This document shows positions 5,055-5,187 of a DNA stretch of 5,187 nucleotides, one piece after another. The position numbers and the translations under genes were made by a program. Origin of the DNA: Gammaproteobacteria bacterium. Its GTDB lineage: Bacteria > Pseudomonadota > Gammaproteobacteria > GCA-001735895. Location: positions 1 through 5,187 of the forward strand of contig JAASSH010000200.1 of assembly GCA_021767985.1 (NCBI GenBank). The letters are read 5' to 3'. The stretch's first letter is position 1; every line of letters begins with the position of its first letter. Under the pieces are notes generated by a model. The model was given only the letters and a program-made list of their open reading frames with translations, did not search any database and was not told the origin of the DNA.

Positions 5055-5187
5055 ATGAAAATTAATTTCACGAAAAGAGAATACCGACTGCTATTGGATA
5101 TCGTTTATCTAGGGCAATGGATGATAGAAGCCCACAAACTCGGCAACGAAATAGAAGATGACGAATACGAAATGCTCGTGCAGAAAA
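5055..5187 (+). CDS. N-terminal part of an orphan small protein (3' end off window)
   Basis: From ATG 5055 an open frame of 44 codons reaches the window edge. It begins MKINFTKREYRLLLDIVYLG, continues with WMIEAHKLG and then an acidic run (EIEDDEYEML, 32-41). The start resembles a family of short marine gammaproteobacterial proteins with a KREYRLLLDxxYLxxW signature, which I recall as uncharacterised; no search was possible. The pattern suggests amphipathic helices with aromatic residues at regular positions and no signal peptide. No good Shine-Dalgarno site is seen before the ATG. A perfect -10 box and a strong palindrome stand upstream, so expression is probably regulated. Function unknown. 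Confidence 0.72.
   Translation, partial: MKINFTKREYRLLLDIVYLGQWMIEAHKLGNEIEDDEYEMLVQK

Overview
The window looks like chromosomal DNA of a proteobacterium, most likely a free-living or marine gammaproteobacterium. The reasons are moderate base composition, clear Shine-Dalgarno sites, sigma70-like promoter hexamers, a CrgA-type LysR regulator beside a divergent redox operon, and a terminal orphan protein of a kind I associate with marine gammaproteobacteria (from memory, not a search). Nothing fixes the genus, and there is no rRNA, tRNA, CRISPR array, transposase or integrase.

Left part (1-3099): a divergent regulator/operon unit. On the minus strand, an AhpD-like carboxymuconolactone decarboxylase family protein (1528-2073) is followed after 56 bp by a large redox fusion that runs off the left edge (1-1471). 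The fusion reads PNPOx-like FMN-binding domain, then a phthalate-dioxygenase-reductase-type flavin/NAD(P) module, then a plant-type 2Fe-2S ferredoxin domain. On the plus strand, a LysR-type regulator (2209-3099) starts 135 bp away. The shared intergenic region holds a near-consensus sigma70 promoter for the regulator and several inverted repeats suited to LysR binding. The simplest reading is that the regulator controls itself and the redox pair, which may handle a small electrophile, peroxide or aromatic compound. The substrate cannot be read from the sequence.

Middle (3100-4272): after an imperfect hairpin region comes a PLP-dependent cysteine synthase (3295-4272). The best ribosome binding site upstream points to an ATG at 3261 in a different frame. 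Removing one G from a nearby G-rich run would join that start to the gene, so the 5' end is either shifted by one base or preceded by an overlapping mini-ORF.

Right part (4273-5187): a 272-bp spacer with no convincing gene leads to a 94-residue protein with a beta-alpha-beta-beta-alpha-beta pattern (4545-4829), followed by a probable intrinsic terminator. Next is a perfect 11+11 bp palindrome immediately upstream of a perfect TATAAT box, and then the start of an orphan small protein (from 5055) that continues past the right edge. The palindrome sits on the -35 region and is the most striking regulatory signal in the window.
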